Below, piece after piece: positions 50,436-62,197 of a stretch of 64,000 bases of DNA. A program made the position numbers and the translations under genes. Within the stretch, counting starts at the first letter, position 1; each line of letters opens with the position of its first letter. Origin of the DNA: Oscarella lobularis (Eukaryota; Porifera; Homoscleromorpha; Homosclerophorida; Oscarellidae); assembly GCF_947507565.1 (NCBI RefSeq), contig NC_089178.1, forward strand, positions 1,860,001-1,924,000, written 5' to 3'. Under the pieces are notes generated by a model, which was not told where the DNA came from, ran no database searches, and was given only the letters and a program-made list of their open reading frames with translations.

Positions 50436-51279
50436 TCATTGGTTTTTCAATTTAAATTGGCAATACTTTTCATATATTCCCCCATATTCGGCGACGCTGA
50501 TTCCAATTCCATCCGCTCGTCGTCCATACTTCGACAGACTCTCCATCTTCCAGCGATTGACAAAGTAGAGAAAGTGCTTCACCAGCGTACTCATCATCTG
50601 CCACTGAGGCTGCCCGAGGTAATCATACTGACGCGACACAAATTTCTGAACGGCCTGAAAAAAACACCCATACCAAACCCTCAAAGAGAACATATTCACA
50701 CGTTCTAACCGCCGTGACTGAAGGATTTTCAAACGGCGGAGCTCCGGTGAGAACATTGACATTCGGCTTGAGCTGGAGCTCGAGCAGCGTCCGATGAAAC
50801 AGCTGAGCGATCCGATCGTATATCCGTCGCTCGTCGACGTCGTCGGTGCGCTGCATCTGACCGAGAACCGTTTCGACGTCCGAAACGACGACGAAGAGCT
50901 GCGAAACGATTTCGGTCGAGAGGTCGTGCAAGTGAGCCACGTGGGCGTCGGCCGGATGTTGGCAATCGTGACAGGGTTCGAGCAAACGCGATTGGGACGT
51001 CTCCTTTGTCGCGCTCGTTTGCTTCCAGCCTCGGCACTTGCACTGATCGATCTATTCGTGTCGCGTCAACTATTTCCGATTTTTTTTGGCTTCGATTCGT
51101 TGCTTTTCCCTTACCTGGCACGGCAGGTATAGGCTTATGCGTTCGAGTTTCTGCACTCGAGAAAGTTCGTCGAGCTGCCGCTTCTTTCTTTCCATCCGTT
51201 TCGCGCGATGCTGCCTTACAGTTCCATCAGCGACCAGGTACGATATCGAATTTTGATAAAAGTCGTCTGAAGACTCCAT
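50436..51279 (-). CDS. KAT2-like: KAT2 (GCN5/PCAF) N-terminal domain only, truncated gene
   Basis: KAT2A/KAT2B are SAGA histone acetyltransferases with a PCAF-N domain, a GNAT acetyltransferase domain and a bromodomain. Three exons are visible on the minus strand. Exon 1 (51279-51115) is MESSDDFYQNSISYL to RVQKLERISLYLPCQ. Exon 2 (51051 to about 50710) holds CKCRGWKQTSATKETSQSRL and LEPCHDCQHPADAHVAHLHD (family CKCNGWK..CRSCSHALAAHVSHL) and ends PPFENPSVTA. Exon 3 (about 50656-50436) is AVQKFVSRQYDYLGQPQWQM to YEKYCQFKLKNQ and stop. Reading matches the family to the YKENYTRW position and then ends. No acetyltransferase or bromodomain sequence follows; repeats begin at the stop. It is either a truncated pseudogene or an expressed PCAF-N-only protein. 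Confidence 0.8.
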
Positions 51280-51701
51280 CGGGCGTGCAGAACCTGAAGA
51301 AGCGACGTCGTACAGCGAAAATGAACGAAGAAAATCTCAACAGTCGCGTGCGCTGTGGTCAAACGCCCGTATCGCTTACGAAGGCGTGAAGTCGCCTTCA
51401 AACACGCACGTTTCCGAGTGTTCCGAATGTCTTTCGAACTCTCGCGCAAGGAAATGTTGTCAAGAGGATGTTGCGTTTGCGTACTGGGTGGGTGGCATCT
51501 CACATGAGGAACCCACGCACTGTCTTGCACGCACGCTCGCATCTTGTGTGACTGCTCGCATCGTTTGTCGAGCCGGTGCATCTTTAGTCGTCTTTGAAAG
51601 CCATTTGGTAAGCGTACGCACCGAGAGGGCATAGATAGAAGGGAAATAAAGCAAGCTTAGATACAACTTAGACAAGCGTCAAGAAGAGAAACGAATAGAT
51701 T

Positions 51702-53613
51702 TTATGAAATGATGGCTAAGCTGCTTTCTAGGTAGCCCTAGTGCACAAGTATGATGTTCAGACAAACGCAATAATGAGCTCACCTTTATAGCCGTCCCAA
51801 CGTTATGAAAATCAAAGAAAAACGTATCATGACCGTAAATAGAATTTATCTCATAATACGTCACAGCAGAATTTCCTGCCAAAGAAGAAGACGGGCGCTA
51901 CAACGAAGACAGAGGAATTTACAGATGTTTTACCAGTATTCCTAAGAATGTCAGCCGCTTCTCGCTGCTGAGAGACGGGAAAAAGAACGTCGCTAGGAAC
52001 GCCCAGTACCTAATTAATTAAACACATCAAGTACACGCGCAAAATACCACTTCAATTGCACGTACCAAAACAGGGCACGTGATTCGTGCAACGCCACTCA
52101 ATAGAGAATCGCACCCATCACCCAAGTCAAACAGATCCATAGCCTAAGACAAAGTACAGCCTCAGTCTGAACAAAAAAGTAAGGTTCATGCAGTCTGTAC
52201 CTTTGATATGTATAGGACAGAATTGGGATCATAGATTAGAGAAAATTTGTTACCGGCATGTTCGAGATAGTGCTCAATTTCAAAATCTGGGCAAAAGTTG
52301 GGTGGTTCGGTGGGACTGTGTCTCTCGTGTCCAAACCGCTCTTCCCATTCAGGACCGCTTCGGTACGTATACGTGCCCAATTCGCGAGCGTGACGCATTC
52401 CAACAAATGGAAATTTGCCTTCGTAGTAGTTACCGCCATTCCAGTTGGGATCGGACATGATGATGCGTCGTTGGCAATAGCGCAAGGCAATTGACTGGGG
52501 ATGCGTGCGTACGCACGCCGACACAGAAATGGCACTTGAAATTCGGATGATTAGATAACTCGGGTTCTCTTATATGCATTACCGTTCCACGCGGTCCGGA
52601 AAGAGAGCTGCTGCTTGGAGGGATTCCATTCCACCTAGCGATGAACCGATAGCAGCGTGAATCTAACGAGTTCCACTTGACTATGCTTCTTCCCATATCA
52701 TTGACCTTCTCACCTTTTCTATTCCAAGGTGATCAAGGAGCAGAAACTGAGATCTGACGATGTCTTCCACAGTCAGAAGAGGAAATGTCATGCCATATGG
52801 CTACACGTCAAACTGAGAGTAATTTAGGTATTGTGACGCTTTCTTTTTATTGACCTTCTCTGTTTCTGGGTTAAGACTCGATGGACCCCTACACAAACGA
52901 AATTATGAAGGAAAGAAACTCGACATTTCGTTTCGCTCTTACGAAGATCCGTAGCAGCTACCCAAATTATTAGTACAAATAATGAAAAACTCGTCGGTAT
53001 TAAGAGGACGTCCGGGCCCAATAAAGTCCTCCCACCAGCCCGCATCAGGATTACCCTATATAGTACAATATCAGATACGCTCCTGCTCACTCCTTAAGTC
53101 TTCTACATACTTTGTTACTCTTTGCATGCGACGACGTTGACAGGCTCGGATGCAGTAGAATCGCATTTGACTTGGAGTCGTTCAGCTTGCCCCACGTTTC
53201 ATATGAAATTGAAATTTCAGGCAAGATTCCGCCCCAGCGAAAAGTAAATGGCGTTTTGCTGCTAAACGTCTCGTAGCCGCGAGCGCGGTCGGTGTATCTC
53301 GGCTCCGGCCATTCATCGGGCCTGTGATATACGTAAAATATGTAAATAAACAAGTGTAGCGTCACGCGGGCCGCGAGTGAGTAGGACGATGACGAATGCT
53401 TTGTCACGGCCCGAGATACTGCTCGTCCGGCACGTTACGTCGATGAGAACGCGCTTACCGGGCGAGACATGGGAAGTGGGCTTGCATTCCACGAAACGTG
53501 TTTGGCGTAACGATCGGTCCGTCGTGCGGGTCTGGTGTTTTAACTGCGCTGCTCGATAGCCTTGCGAGAAATCTGCGAGCTGTGCTCGCGCGATATATAA
53601 ACGCACGTAGCAT
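51702..53613 (-). CDS. Homoserine O-acetyltransferase-type alpha/beta hydrolase (MetX family), multi-exon, probable mitochondrial presequence
   Basis: MetX-family enzymes acylate homoserine or serine in methionine/cysteine synthesis. Minus strand: [20 protein letters not shown] at the start (53613) is a good mitochondrial presequence; an in-frame ATG at 53685 is an alternative. Later exons read [60 protein letters not shown] (nucleophile Ser), [68 protein letters not shown] (catalytic Asp) and [17 protein letters not shown] (catalytic His). The last exon ends [11 protein letters not shown] at 51702. The Ser-Asp-His triad is intact. Whether the substrate is homoserine or serine cannot be told here. 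About 99 bases separate its start from that of TMEM129 on the other strand. Internal exon edges are approximate. Confidence 0.88.
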
Positions 53614-53712
53614 AACACTGCAGTACAGTACACAACGCGACGTGACGCGTGCACCTAAACACTGGGACTGTGATTGTACGGGCATCCTAGTGATTTTCCC
53701 GGCTGTTGATAA
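53614..53712. promoter_or_regulatory. Short bidirectional promoter region (MetX / TMEM129)
   Basis: Only about 99 bases lie between two divergent start codons, so the promoters must overlap each other or the first exons. No core element is clearly recognisable; placement is by gene geometry alone. If the MetX ATG at 53685 is used, the gap shrinks to about 27 bases. Confidence 0.45.
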
Positions 53713-54919
53713 ATGGATAATCTCTGGCTGTACACAATTGTCTATTGGCTGCTCGTTCTCTGCTTCGTCGCCCCGCCGGACGCATTTCGAAGCGGCGGAC
53801 TCACAGTCCAGTGCCTCTTCTCATCGTATCTCGGCAGCGAAGAGATGAACTTCGTCGGCTACAACATGAAGAGGACGACTATCACGATCGTCACGCACGC
53901 CGCCCTGCCAATGGGATATACTCTCGTCGGCGGGCTTTTTCACGAACCAATGAACATCGTCCACCTCGACAGGGCTCCGAATTGGATAAAATACTACAAC
54001 CTCGCCGCGATAGCGTGCCTTACGATCGGCTGCGTGATGGCGAAGTCGGAAAACGAGCGAAAAAGCCCAATCTAACCTTCGTTCTTCTCTCTCTCTCTTC
54101 AGATACTGGACGTCGAAAAACTGGTCGCGACATCCTCTCGCTCGTCGTCTCGCCGTCTACGATCCCGACTGGCGATCGGTCGCCGCCTCGCTCAACATCG
54201 AATTTCGTCGCGTCGACAAATTCGTCTCGCGCGCGGGCCAAGCCGGCGCGCGCGTCTACGTCACCGACACGTGGATCGTCAAGACGTCGGCGCATCGGGT
54301 CGACGTCGCGCGTCAGTACGACGTTCACTTGAACGTCTTGCGCGACGAACAGCACGCCGTTGCCGTCGACGCGCCTCAATCGCCCGTTCAGTACGTTTGG
54401 ATCGAGGTTCGTTCTGTTGCCATGGCAACGACGAATCGCATCATCGATCCGTTCGTCCTGCGCGTGAACGCGCTCGAATTGAGCGACATGAAGGAGAAGT
54501 TGAGCAGTCCCGTGCGCAGCGCGCGCAACGTCGTCGTTCGAGCGACGCTCAGCGAACAGTTTGCCGTCGCCTTTCGGGAGCACGTCGAGAAGAATCCGCT
54601 TCATCGCGTCGACTTGACGACGTCGACGCCCGATCGATGCGTCGGCTGCATGGCGTTTACGTCGAACGTGAAACTCGTTAAATTGTGCGGGGATCGGCAC
54701 GAGGGCGAGTGCGTGCCGTGCTACTGTCGACCCATGTGGTGCTTCGGTTGCATGGCGAAGTGGTTTGCAAGTCGGCAGGATCAGAGTCGACCTGAAACGT
54801 GGCTGTCCAGTTCGGCGTCCTGTCCGACGTGTCGAGCGCAATTCTGCGTGCTTGACGTCTGTCTCATACCGGGAGCCGATCAGATTCCGGCACGTCGGGA
54901 CGATTTGGACGATGATTGA
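53713..54919 (+). CDS. TMEM129: TMEM129, ER-associated RING E3 ubiquitin ligase, two exons
   Basis: TMEM129 is an ER membrane E3 ligase that acts in ER-associated degradation. Exon 1 (53713-54014) is MDNLWLYTIVYWLLVLCFVA, AFRSGGLTVQCLFSSYLGSE, to NWIKYYNLAAIA. Exon 2 (54103-54919) continues YWTSKNWSRHPLARRLAVYD, EFRRVDKFVSRAGQAGARVY and VTDTWIVKTSAHRVDVARQY. The C-terminal atypical RING is complete: CVGC..KLVKLCGDRHEGEC, CYCRPMWCFGCMAKWFASRQ, SCPTCRAQFCVLDVC. Two or three N-terminal membrane helices are visible. The 88-base intron was placed by the phase that yields LAAIA-YWTSKNW. The 3' end converges with the TMC gene about 160 bases on. Confidence 0.93.
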
Positions 54920-55081
54920 TATTTGTGGGTTGGGCTAATTGATAATTTTTACTGTTGACTGGCATTCTTTTAAACGTACCGGGAGGGGGCATCCTATGGT
55001 TCATCAAATTTGTGCGTACTTTCGCAATTCCGTGTCTTCCCCCACTACAACAAAGCATATAATTATTCATACATACGTCGT

Positions 55082-58000
55082 TTACAAAGTTGATTCCTGT
55101 GGTAGAAGCGGATTACGAAAAAAATCCGCCGGCATCTCCTCTTCCATGAGAGGATCGTCATCCGTTCCCACAAACCGATCGGGCACGCTGATGTGCGCCA
55201 TGAACCGCTCACTTGATGCCAGCTGCAGACCTGGCAGGGGAACGCCAAGTCGAGCCGCTCCCATATGCGGCTGCCGTTTAGCGTCTCGCGGCGGCCGATT
55301 AATGCTGGCGTCACGTCGTCCAACCGCGTAGAGATCTTCAAAGACGTCGTTGTAGTGCTCAGTGTGGTCGCTTTCTAGAAGGCTTTGCTTGTCCTCCTTC
55401 TTTTTCTTCTTCTCCTCCTTCTTGTTTTTCTTCTGTTCCTTCTTCTTTTGCTTCCCCTCGTTCGATTCTTTTTGTTTCTTCTTTGCCTCAAAACGTGATG
55501 GTGCGACTACCGGTGCGGGTGCCGGCGGTTGGGGTGGCAAACTGGGAATTACACGCGGTAGAGTGACGGTACGAACGTCGCCGTCAGGTGTTGTCAGGGC
55601 AACACGACTGACAGGAGAACGCAAGGTGTTTGATGCACTTCCTGCGGAAAGAAACGGATAAAAGGTCACAGCCTAATGCATTTGCACTCTCACCAGTTGG
55701 CCTGTTGACTTTTAGTTTGCTGCGCAGCTAAAGAATAGCCTCAAAGGAGATCAAAATGTCATGCGTCAACGCTGCTCACCACTTTCATTTGAAACACCAA
55801 GTCCTTTTGAAATTCTTTGTAGGCCGTTGCCTGGCACCACTGATAGTAAGCCAAAGCACTACCAAAAAAGAATTTCCAAGACCAAAAGATAGCAGCTCTA
55901 AGCTTTCTTTACCAAAGCAAAAGCAACAGAATGCATACGACGGCAGCAGATCTTATGTAGTCAACTGTCGTCACTAACCACGATGTCCAGCCTTGAATTT
56001 CTTGGCTTACAATGCTACCCATGCTCGGTAAGGACCGAAACGGACCGCAACTGCTTGATGGTTCTAATCTAAATACACAAAAATGTCAGAGAATCTACAG
56101 AATTGGTACGCAGCCTTTCCGCACTCGACGAAAACGTAGCCAACAGCAAAAAGAGTGACGAGCAGCATTCCGAGCAAGGCGACCATGTGATAGTATCTCG
56201 CCGAGCCGCGAAAGTCGCGGAATACGTGCTGCGGACGAAGAAACCAGCGACACATGACGGTCCTGAGCAGTAACACGATCAAGCAGCCAAATGCAGCAAT
56301 TCCAAGCAAAAAAGGACAGAATAACGTACCGAACCTGCAATAGAAAGAGAGTCCCACAATTACTTCCGATGACACTGGCAAGAGTACCATGCTAGAGACT
56401 GCTGATAGACTAAGCTGAGGACATTTTGCGACGTACTGAAAGAAGCACATTTTATCTGAAAAAACATATTGTAGAGAGAGAGAGAGAGAGAGGGGGAGAG
56501 TCTCGCTTTCTTTTCACTAACCTTTTTGGCCAGTGACCCGCAGCATTTGAAGCCGTTTGTTTTCACAAAAACGCCACGCACAAACTCGGCCAAGAAAATG
56601 CTCACAATGATTTCCAACAGCAAATCGATGCACAACAATTTGAACAATTCTTGACCGACGAGTGTCTCCCAGCATCGACGCGACTGGTGACCAAAATGCG
56701 ACCCAATTGTCGCCAGGCACGAAAATTTCTCAACGACGTTTGAATGCGAGCGTTGTAGATAGTCGTAACACGATGCTGAATCCTTGACTATATTCCGTGC
56801 GTGGGCCTCAGCAAGCTGCTGACAGGCGGGTTGTTCGTTGATGATCATTTCGCCGTTGGGATACTGGGACCGAACTGCTTGGAGGCAACAGGAAATATCC
56901 TCTTCATTGCCCATCTGTAAGAGTACTCTAGTAGAATTGATTTCTAAGAAATTCCAGACTCTCACTGTAAGATTGGATGTCATTTGGGTAAACAAAGAAA
57001 CCAGCAGCACAATGAAGTTAGCCAGATAGAGAATAAAGCTTCTGTGGTAGGAAAAAAAAACGTATGACGTGGAGGATTTAGTATTCACAAGTCTATGTAT
57101 GCCTGGCAAGAGTGAGCTTTAGGTAGGCCCGTGGATGCCTCTTTTCCCAATTCCATTGAGACATCAGTTCAAAGAAAAAAGGCATGACTATGTTGAGAGA
57201 ACTAACAACAAGTGGAACCTAGAAACGAGAAAGTTGCCTCCGCCGGTGGAGACTAAATGGACTTTCCCATCATACCCTCATCACAGAAAAGAAATCGCCA
57301 ATTCCAGCAGTTCCTTTATCTAAAAATTGCGTCAAATCCAAGTCCTGCGACGTCAGCAGTATGCAGCGGGCGCTGCGCACGGTGAAGTAAATGGCGCACA
57401 CACTCCCGACCAATAGAAGAATTACCAGCCCGTGGACGGCAGCGCGGATCAATCTCACGCACCATCTAGAAAAGATTAATAAAATGTCGATTGACGAAGA
57501 CGTAAAAGAAGTCCTACTTTTGGTATGGTAGCTCATCTTGCTTGATCGCTTTCTGTCACAAACGAGTCGTAAGAAAAACGTCTATATATAGCCACGGTGC
57601 TCATGCGGATTACCCTGAGTTTGTCAGTAATAATTTCTGATCGATCGTCTGAAGCTCTCTTATTAGCAATACTGTAATCCCAGCTGGCCAGCAAGAACCA
57701 AGTGAACGGCATCTTTTTTCGAGCCGTATAAACGGCAACGTTGTCTTGTCCCAGAACCCTAAAAGCAGAAGCACCATTCGATACTTAAAAGCAGAGATAT
57801 GGAAACGTCACCGTACCGTCTCGCCAAGAAAATAAAACTTAATATAAGGACAACGCCGATAGTCACGGCATACGCTAGAGGAAGGCTGTAGCCTGAGCTA
57901 GATCCGTCGCCGACACGCGTAGCGTTGTCGTAATATCCGTAGAAAAGAACGGAGTATTCCATGAGGTAACCCTTGAGATGGAGACAAAACGAACTCGGGC

Positions 58001-59184
58001 GTTGTTCCCCTCTTCCTCTGTTCAATTACCTTTCCATCTAAAATCAAGGAGAGTTTTGATCCATTTTTCACGCTGGGAGGAACGTCGAGTCCGTCTCCGA
58101 TAACGACCTTTGCAAATAAATACACATTGATTAGTAACTAAATTTTTTAACACTATTGGAATCCAGTACCTGAGGTATTATGACAAATCCAAGCATCAGA
58201 ATAAAAAGAAAAACGTTCAATCCCAACAGAGCACGAAGAAAGAGAAAATAAGAAGCCACGCCGGATCCGTGAGAACCTGTCCGTCAAACGTCAAAATTAC
58301 AAAGGAAAGGAAAAAGTCGGTCTCCGTTTGTACGTTCAACGCTTTTCACGGCTCCGCCAAAGAGAGAGAAACTGGTCAGAGCAGCCCAACGTTTTTGAGC
58401 GGCTACTTTGAGCTATGGAAATACGATAAGTGTAGTCAAAAGAACATCATGAAGGAACAAATCAAACGCTTTTACTCGAATCCAATTGAATTTCCACGAA
58501 TCTACTCCTGATAGAGCGTTGATATTCCTCAATTCAAATCGTTTGCACAGTCTAAACGTTTTCGTTATTTGAAAATACCAGTTCTCTCTCAAAGATACTT
58601 AAAAAGCTTTCTCTTTTCGCTCATGTTCATGGGGAGCTGCCTAAGCACTTGGCCAGCCTCGAGCACGTCTTGCAAGTGATCGTAGAGATGCTCGTAGGCT
58701 GTATCAGCCACTTCAGGTGTCTTCACGGCGCCTTCTCGCAATTCAAGAAGATTAGCATACAGATCACTGTCAAATAATCGAGATCAAAAAAATTCAATAT
58801 AAAGACCTCGATCCTTTATTCGTAATAGACTACATTATTTTTCAATTTGTTTCTTACGCTGTGTGTTCATTAGCTCTTCCTCCTCCTCCTGGTCCTCCTC
58901 CCACGTGCGGCTGGGCTTCGGATCCGTAGCGATAGCGTCGCAGCTGCTCGGACGGCCGCAAGACCGACGGCGCTGCTCGATTCGTCAGCAGTCGTCCCGG
59001 TCTCGCTTGCGACGACGACGACGGTCCGTCGACACCTGAAAACGGGCGGAATATAAAGTATGATAAAAATAGGATGTGCGCCACCCGCAACGAACAAACA
59101 AGAGAGTTTGAGACGATCGGTCGCTCATTTACCGTCTATCTCTATGCGCACGTCGTTGTGCAGTCGACGTCTTCTTCCTGCCAT
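55082..59184 (-). CDS. TMC-like: Transmembrane channel-like (TMC) protein, many exons
   Basis: TMC proteins are TMEM16/OSCA-related membrane proteins, including the hair-cell mechanotransduction channels. Minus strand: the start at 59184 (MAGRRRRLHNDVRIEI) splices in phase to VDGPSSSSQARPGRL. Then come DLYANLLELREGAVKTPE, MNMSEKRKLFKYL, WAALTSFSLFGGAVKSVE and HGSGVASYFLFLRALLGLN (first helix). Later exons give YLMEYSVLFYGYYDNATRVG, SYHTKSRTSF and more helices. The TMC-domain signature follows: RRCWETLVGQELFKLLCIDL, LLEIIVSIFLAEFVRGVFV. Further exons around 56100-55750 supply last helices and QWCQATAYKEFQKDLVF. The final exon (to 55082) is a hydrophilic tail with a Lys/Glu-rich run of about 40 residues, ending LLPQESTL. 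TMC subfamily not determined. Exon edges in the middle are approximate. Confidence 0.87.
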
Positions 59185-59500
59185 ATGCGCGGGGACGCCA
59201 GAAATTTTCAGCAAGTGGGCGTGGTCAATAAATCACTCTCCAATGTCCAGCGGCTCCAAGTAGCGTTGTATCTGACCAGCAGCACAAACGATTTTTCGAC
59301 CGACACTGGAAACGCCCTAAAACAGCTCGCGGCACCACTCTATACAAATCACCGTGGGGCGTGTGATAATACGAGATACGGGCTCTATGAAAGCACGTGC
59401 TCGTGGAATTCTCCTCGACGCTTCCCGTACGTTTGACAAAAGGGCAAAGGCCTCGCTTCCCATTTTTATAACCGTTAAAAGTAACCATCATCCGAGAGCG
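59185..59500. promoter_or_regulatory. Head-to-head promoter region (TMC / NOS1AP)
   Basis: This 316-base gap separates two divergent start codons and must carry both 5' UTRs and promoters. No TATA box is obvious. ccaat is visible at 59240-59244 (tccaatg). Confidence 0.4.
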
Positions 59501-61959
59501 ATGAGTTGGGGAGCGCTACTGCGTCGCCGAAAACGTAAGCGCGCGTCAAACTCGGCCCCCCCCTCGAGGCAATTCCCCTCATACGCGGCGGTGTGGTTTA
59601 CGCCCTACAGCCAAAGACGGCTCGTACACGGTCGTCGACGACGGATACGACACGCGCATTCCCCTTCACAACGAAGAGGCGTTCGAACACGGCATTCATT
59701 TTCGAGCGAAGGTTAGCGCGATCGCTCCTCGCGCGCATAGTTTGGATTCTCTCGCGCGATCGACGCGGTGACGTTCGCCTTTTTTTCTCTCTTCAGTTCA
59801 TCGGTTCGCTCGAAGTCGCACGACCGTCGAGTCGCGTCGAAATCGTCGCGTCTATGCGACGAATTCGGGTGAGTACTGTAGAAGCCAGAGGATCGTCGTT
59901 CGGCGTCGTTTTATTCGTTACTTGACGACGCCCGTGCGCCTTCGTGTCAGTTCGATATTATATATGCCTTTTTTTCTCCCTCTCGCAGTACGAGTTTCGC
60001 GTGAAGAACGAGAAGAAGAAGAAATGTCACATCACGATATCCGTTCGAGGAATCAAAGTCTTGAAACGTCGTCGACGAGACGTAATAAGGGGAAAGGGGG
60101 GAGCGCGAGGGTGGGACGCACGCGAATGCGTTTCTTAGGCGCGGCGAAGAAAAAAGGGTCTTCCTGTTGACGAGAACGAGATATTGATGATGAACCATCC
60201 CATATATCGGTTAGAGAGAAGTTGGCGTGTAGCCCCGGCCTCACGCTCACGCGATCGTTTTTTTTTAGGATTTTCTACGTGTCGCACGATTCGCTCGACT
60301 TGAAGATATTCAGCTACATCGTTCGAGACGGACCCGATAACGTCTTCAAGTGCAACGTCTTCAAAGCGCTGAAGAAGGTAAAGGGGGAGAGCGCACATCC
60401 GGTCGAATGGAAGTCAGTCATTATTTCTTTTTTTCCCCGGTGTTCTCCAGTCGCAGGCGTTGCACATCGTTCGAACGATCGGCCAAGCGTTCGAAGTCTG
60501 CCACAAATACCAAATTCGAGATCGCGACGAAACGAAAAAGACGGCGGAGAACGAAGCGAACGAAGAAGTCGAAGACACGGCGTCTTCGTCGCCGCCGCCG
60601 CCACAGACGGTCGACGACGAAACGAAAGACGCCGCCGGCGACAGCGGCACGGAGGAGACCCCCATCGAACCCCTTATCAACATCGATCAACAGTCCGAAC
60701 AACAGTCGAATAAGCCGTCTCTCGTTCGCATCGTAAGCACGCCGCTCGTAAAACAAGGCGGTCACGACGTCGTTGGGCCGAGCGTTTCCATGCCGCCTAA
60801 GGAGTCGCAGACGGGATTGCCGTTTCATCCTCCCAACGCGACTTTGCTCAGTCGGAACGCGTGGACGCAAGTATGTCTTTTTTTTGTTTCCTTTGTTGTG
60901 GGAAGACGAATACGAATACTCCTTGTATGTTTGGTTTGACCCTTGTAGGGGAAAAGGAAGAGGAACGCTCTTATTTTCCCTTCCTAGGCTCTTTGATGTA
61001 TAGCTAGGCGGGTTTATAGATGTAGTTAGTGTTTTCTTATCTGATGAGATTGAGAAGATCCGTATTTTGATTGATTATTTTCAGAGGTGTACAGTAGGTT
61101 CTTGTGTTCGTGTTAATTAATGCAGTTGCCTTTTTCATCCGCAGAAACCGACTGTTATGAATCAATCAGCCTTGGAACCCGTTGTCGCCTCCGCGACAGT
61201 GACGAATCCTTTTAATCCAGATGATAGTGATGACGTCAGTGGTCTCGAAGCACTTTTCCAATCCGAGAGGCTAGCGCGAATTGAAGCGGAGGTAGATCTG
61301 AACTATGCCGTAAAGTTTCCTCCCCATTTCGGCATGTCCTTTCCTATTCCAGAACAAGGCTCATGAACTAAAGGCCGAAGTGGATGTCCTGACTCAAAAA
61401 TTCGAAGCCGAAATGACAGCGCGAATCCAAGCCCAGGTAGAGAACGGATACGGATTAGAAATCCTCTTTGTGATTCTTATCTGCTTTTTTTCTCTTTGTG
61501 CTCAAGGCGAAAGTCCACCAGTTGCTCATTCGAAACAGCGACCTATTGGCCCATCTCAACGAGCTAGTACGCGGCATGGAACCGCCACAGCTTGCAAATC
61601 CAAACAACAATGGCGATAGCAGCATGCCCATGTTGAATGGGACTGCAATGACAGCGGCGGCGGCGGCGTCTACGCCCTTTTTCCCCGTCACGGCCACGTC
61701 AGCCGAATTCACGCAAGCCGACTTGACGGGTTCTGAACGCGTAGTCAAAGAGCCTGTTGCCGTAGCCCCTGACGACGACGTCGCATTAGACAATGAGCTG
61801 ACCGAAATTATGGCGGGAAGCAATAGCGTTGATCCTCTGGCGTCGTCGTCAACGACGACGACTGCAAAAGCAACGGCGACGGCTTCTCTCTTTCCGTCCG
61901 AGACGGAATTTGATCGGCTAGCGGCTGAAGCGGCGGCAAATAGCAATGACGGGCCGTGA
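59501..61959 (+). CDS. NOS1AP: NOS1AP/CAPON homologue, PTB-domain adaptor, ten exons
   Basis: NOS1AP is a cytoplasmic adaptor with an N-terminal PTB domain. Exon 1 (59501-59534) gives [11 protein letters not shown]. Exon 2 (59611-59711) is [20 protein letters not shown] to GIHFRAK, exon 3 (59797-59868) [24 protein letters not shown], and exon 4 (from 59989) [20 protein letters not shown]. Next come [40 protein letters not shown], and [20 protein letters not shown], all matching the family PTB. Later exons hold an acidic linker and the coiled coil: [53 protein letters not shown]. The last exon runs to 61959. The C-terminal PDZ-ligand region of the vertebrate protein (ending EIAV) is not seen; this one ends [14 protein letters not shown] at about 62189 may be its polyadenylation signal. 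Confidence 0.92.
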
Positions 61960-62197
61960 AATTGCGTTGATGCGTTTTGAAAGATGAAATATTATTGTAA
62001 TAGGATAGCTTAGTTTCCGTTTTTGTGTTTGGCGGGTGCTGATATACGTAGACTGGTTGTTTGACGTTCTTTTCTTCCCTCTTTGAGTGTCTGTGTTAAT
62101 TGCTATTAGATGTGAATTTTGGGGCATTTTTAGAATTATAAACTTGCCTTATTTTACAATTTGTTGTCTAAACGAGCTGGTAGAACCGAATAAATAT

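Larger units (their letters stand above)
49394..50437. repeat. Dispersed short direct repeats flanking the minisatellite
   Basis: The 21-mer beginning aaggaaaaggctgaaatcat occurs at 49394, 50275 (one mismatch) and 50386. A second sequence, tcctccttgtagaaattaat, occurs at about 50366-50385 and 50417-50436. A dyad (gagtata-catt-tatatactc) lies near 50308. No gene is recognised in this kilobase. The last repeat copy ends at the KAT2-like stop codon. Confidence 0.7.

Noticed and set aside
53594-53601. TATATAAA about 120 bases upstream of the TMEM129 start as a TATA box
   Set aside because: It lies inside the MetX presequence codons (FIYRA), which explain the bases. No other core-promoter evidence supports it.
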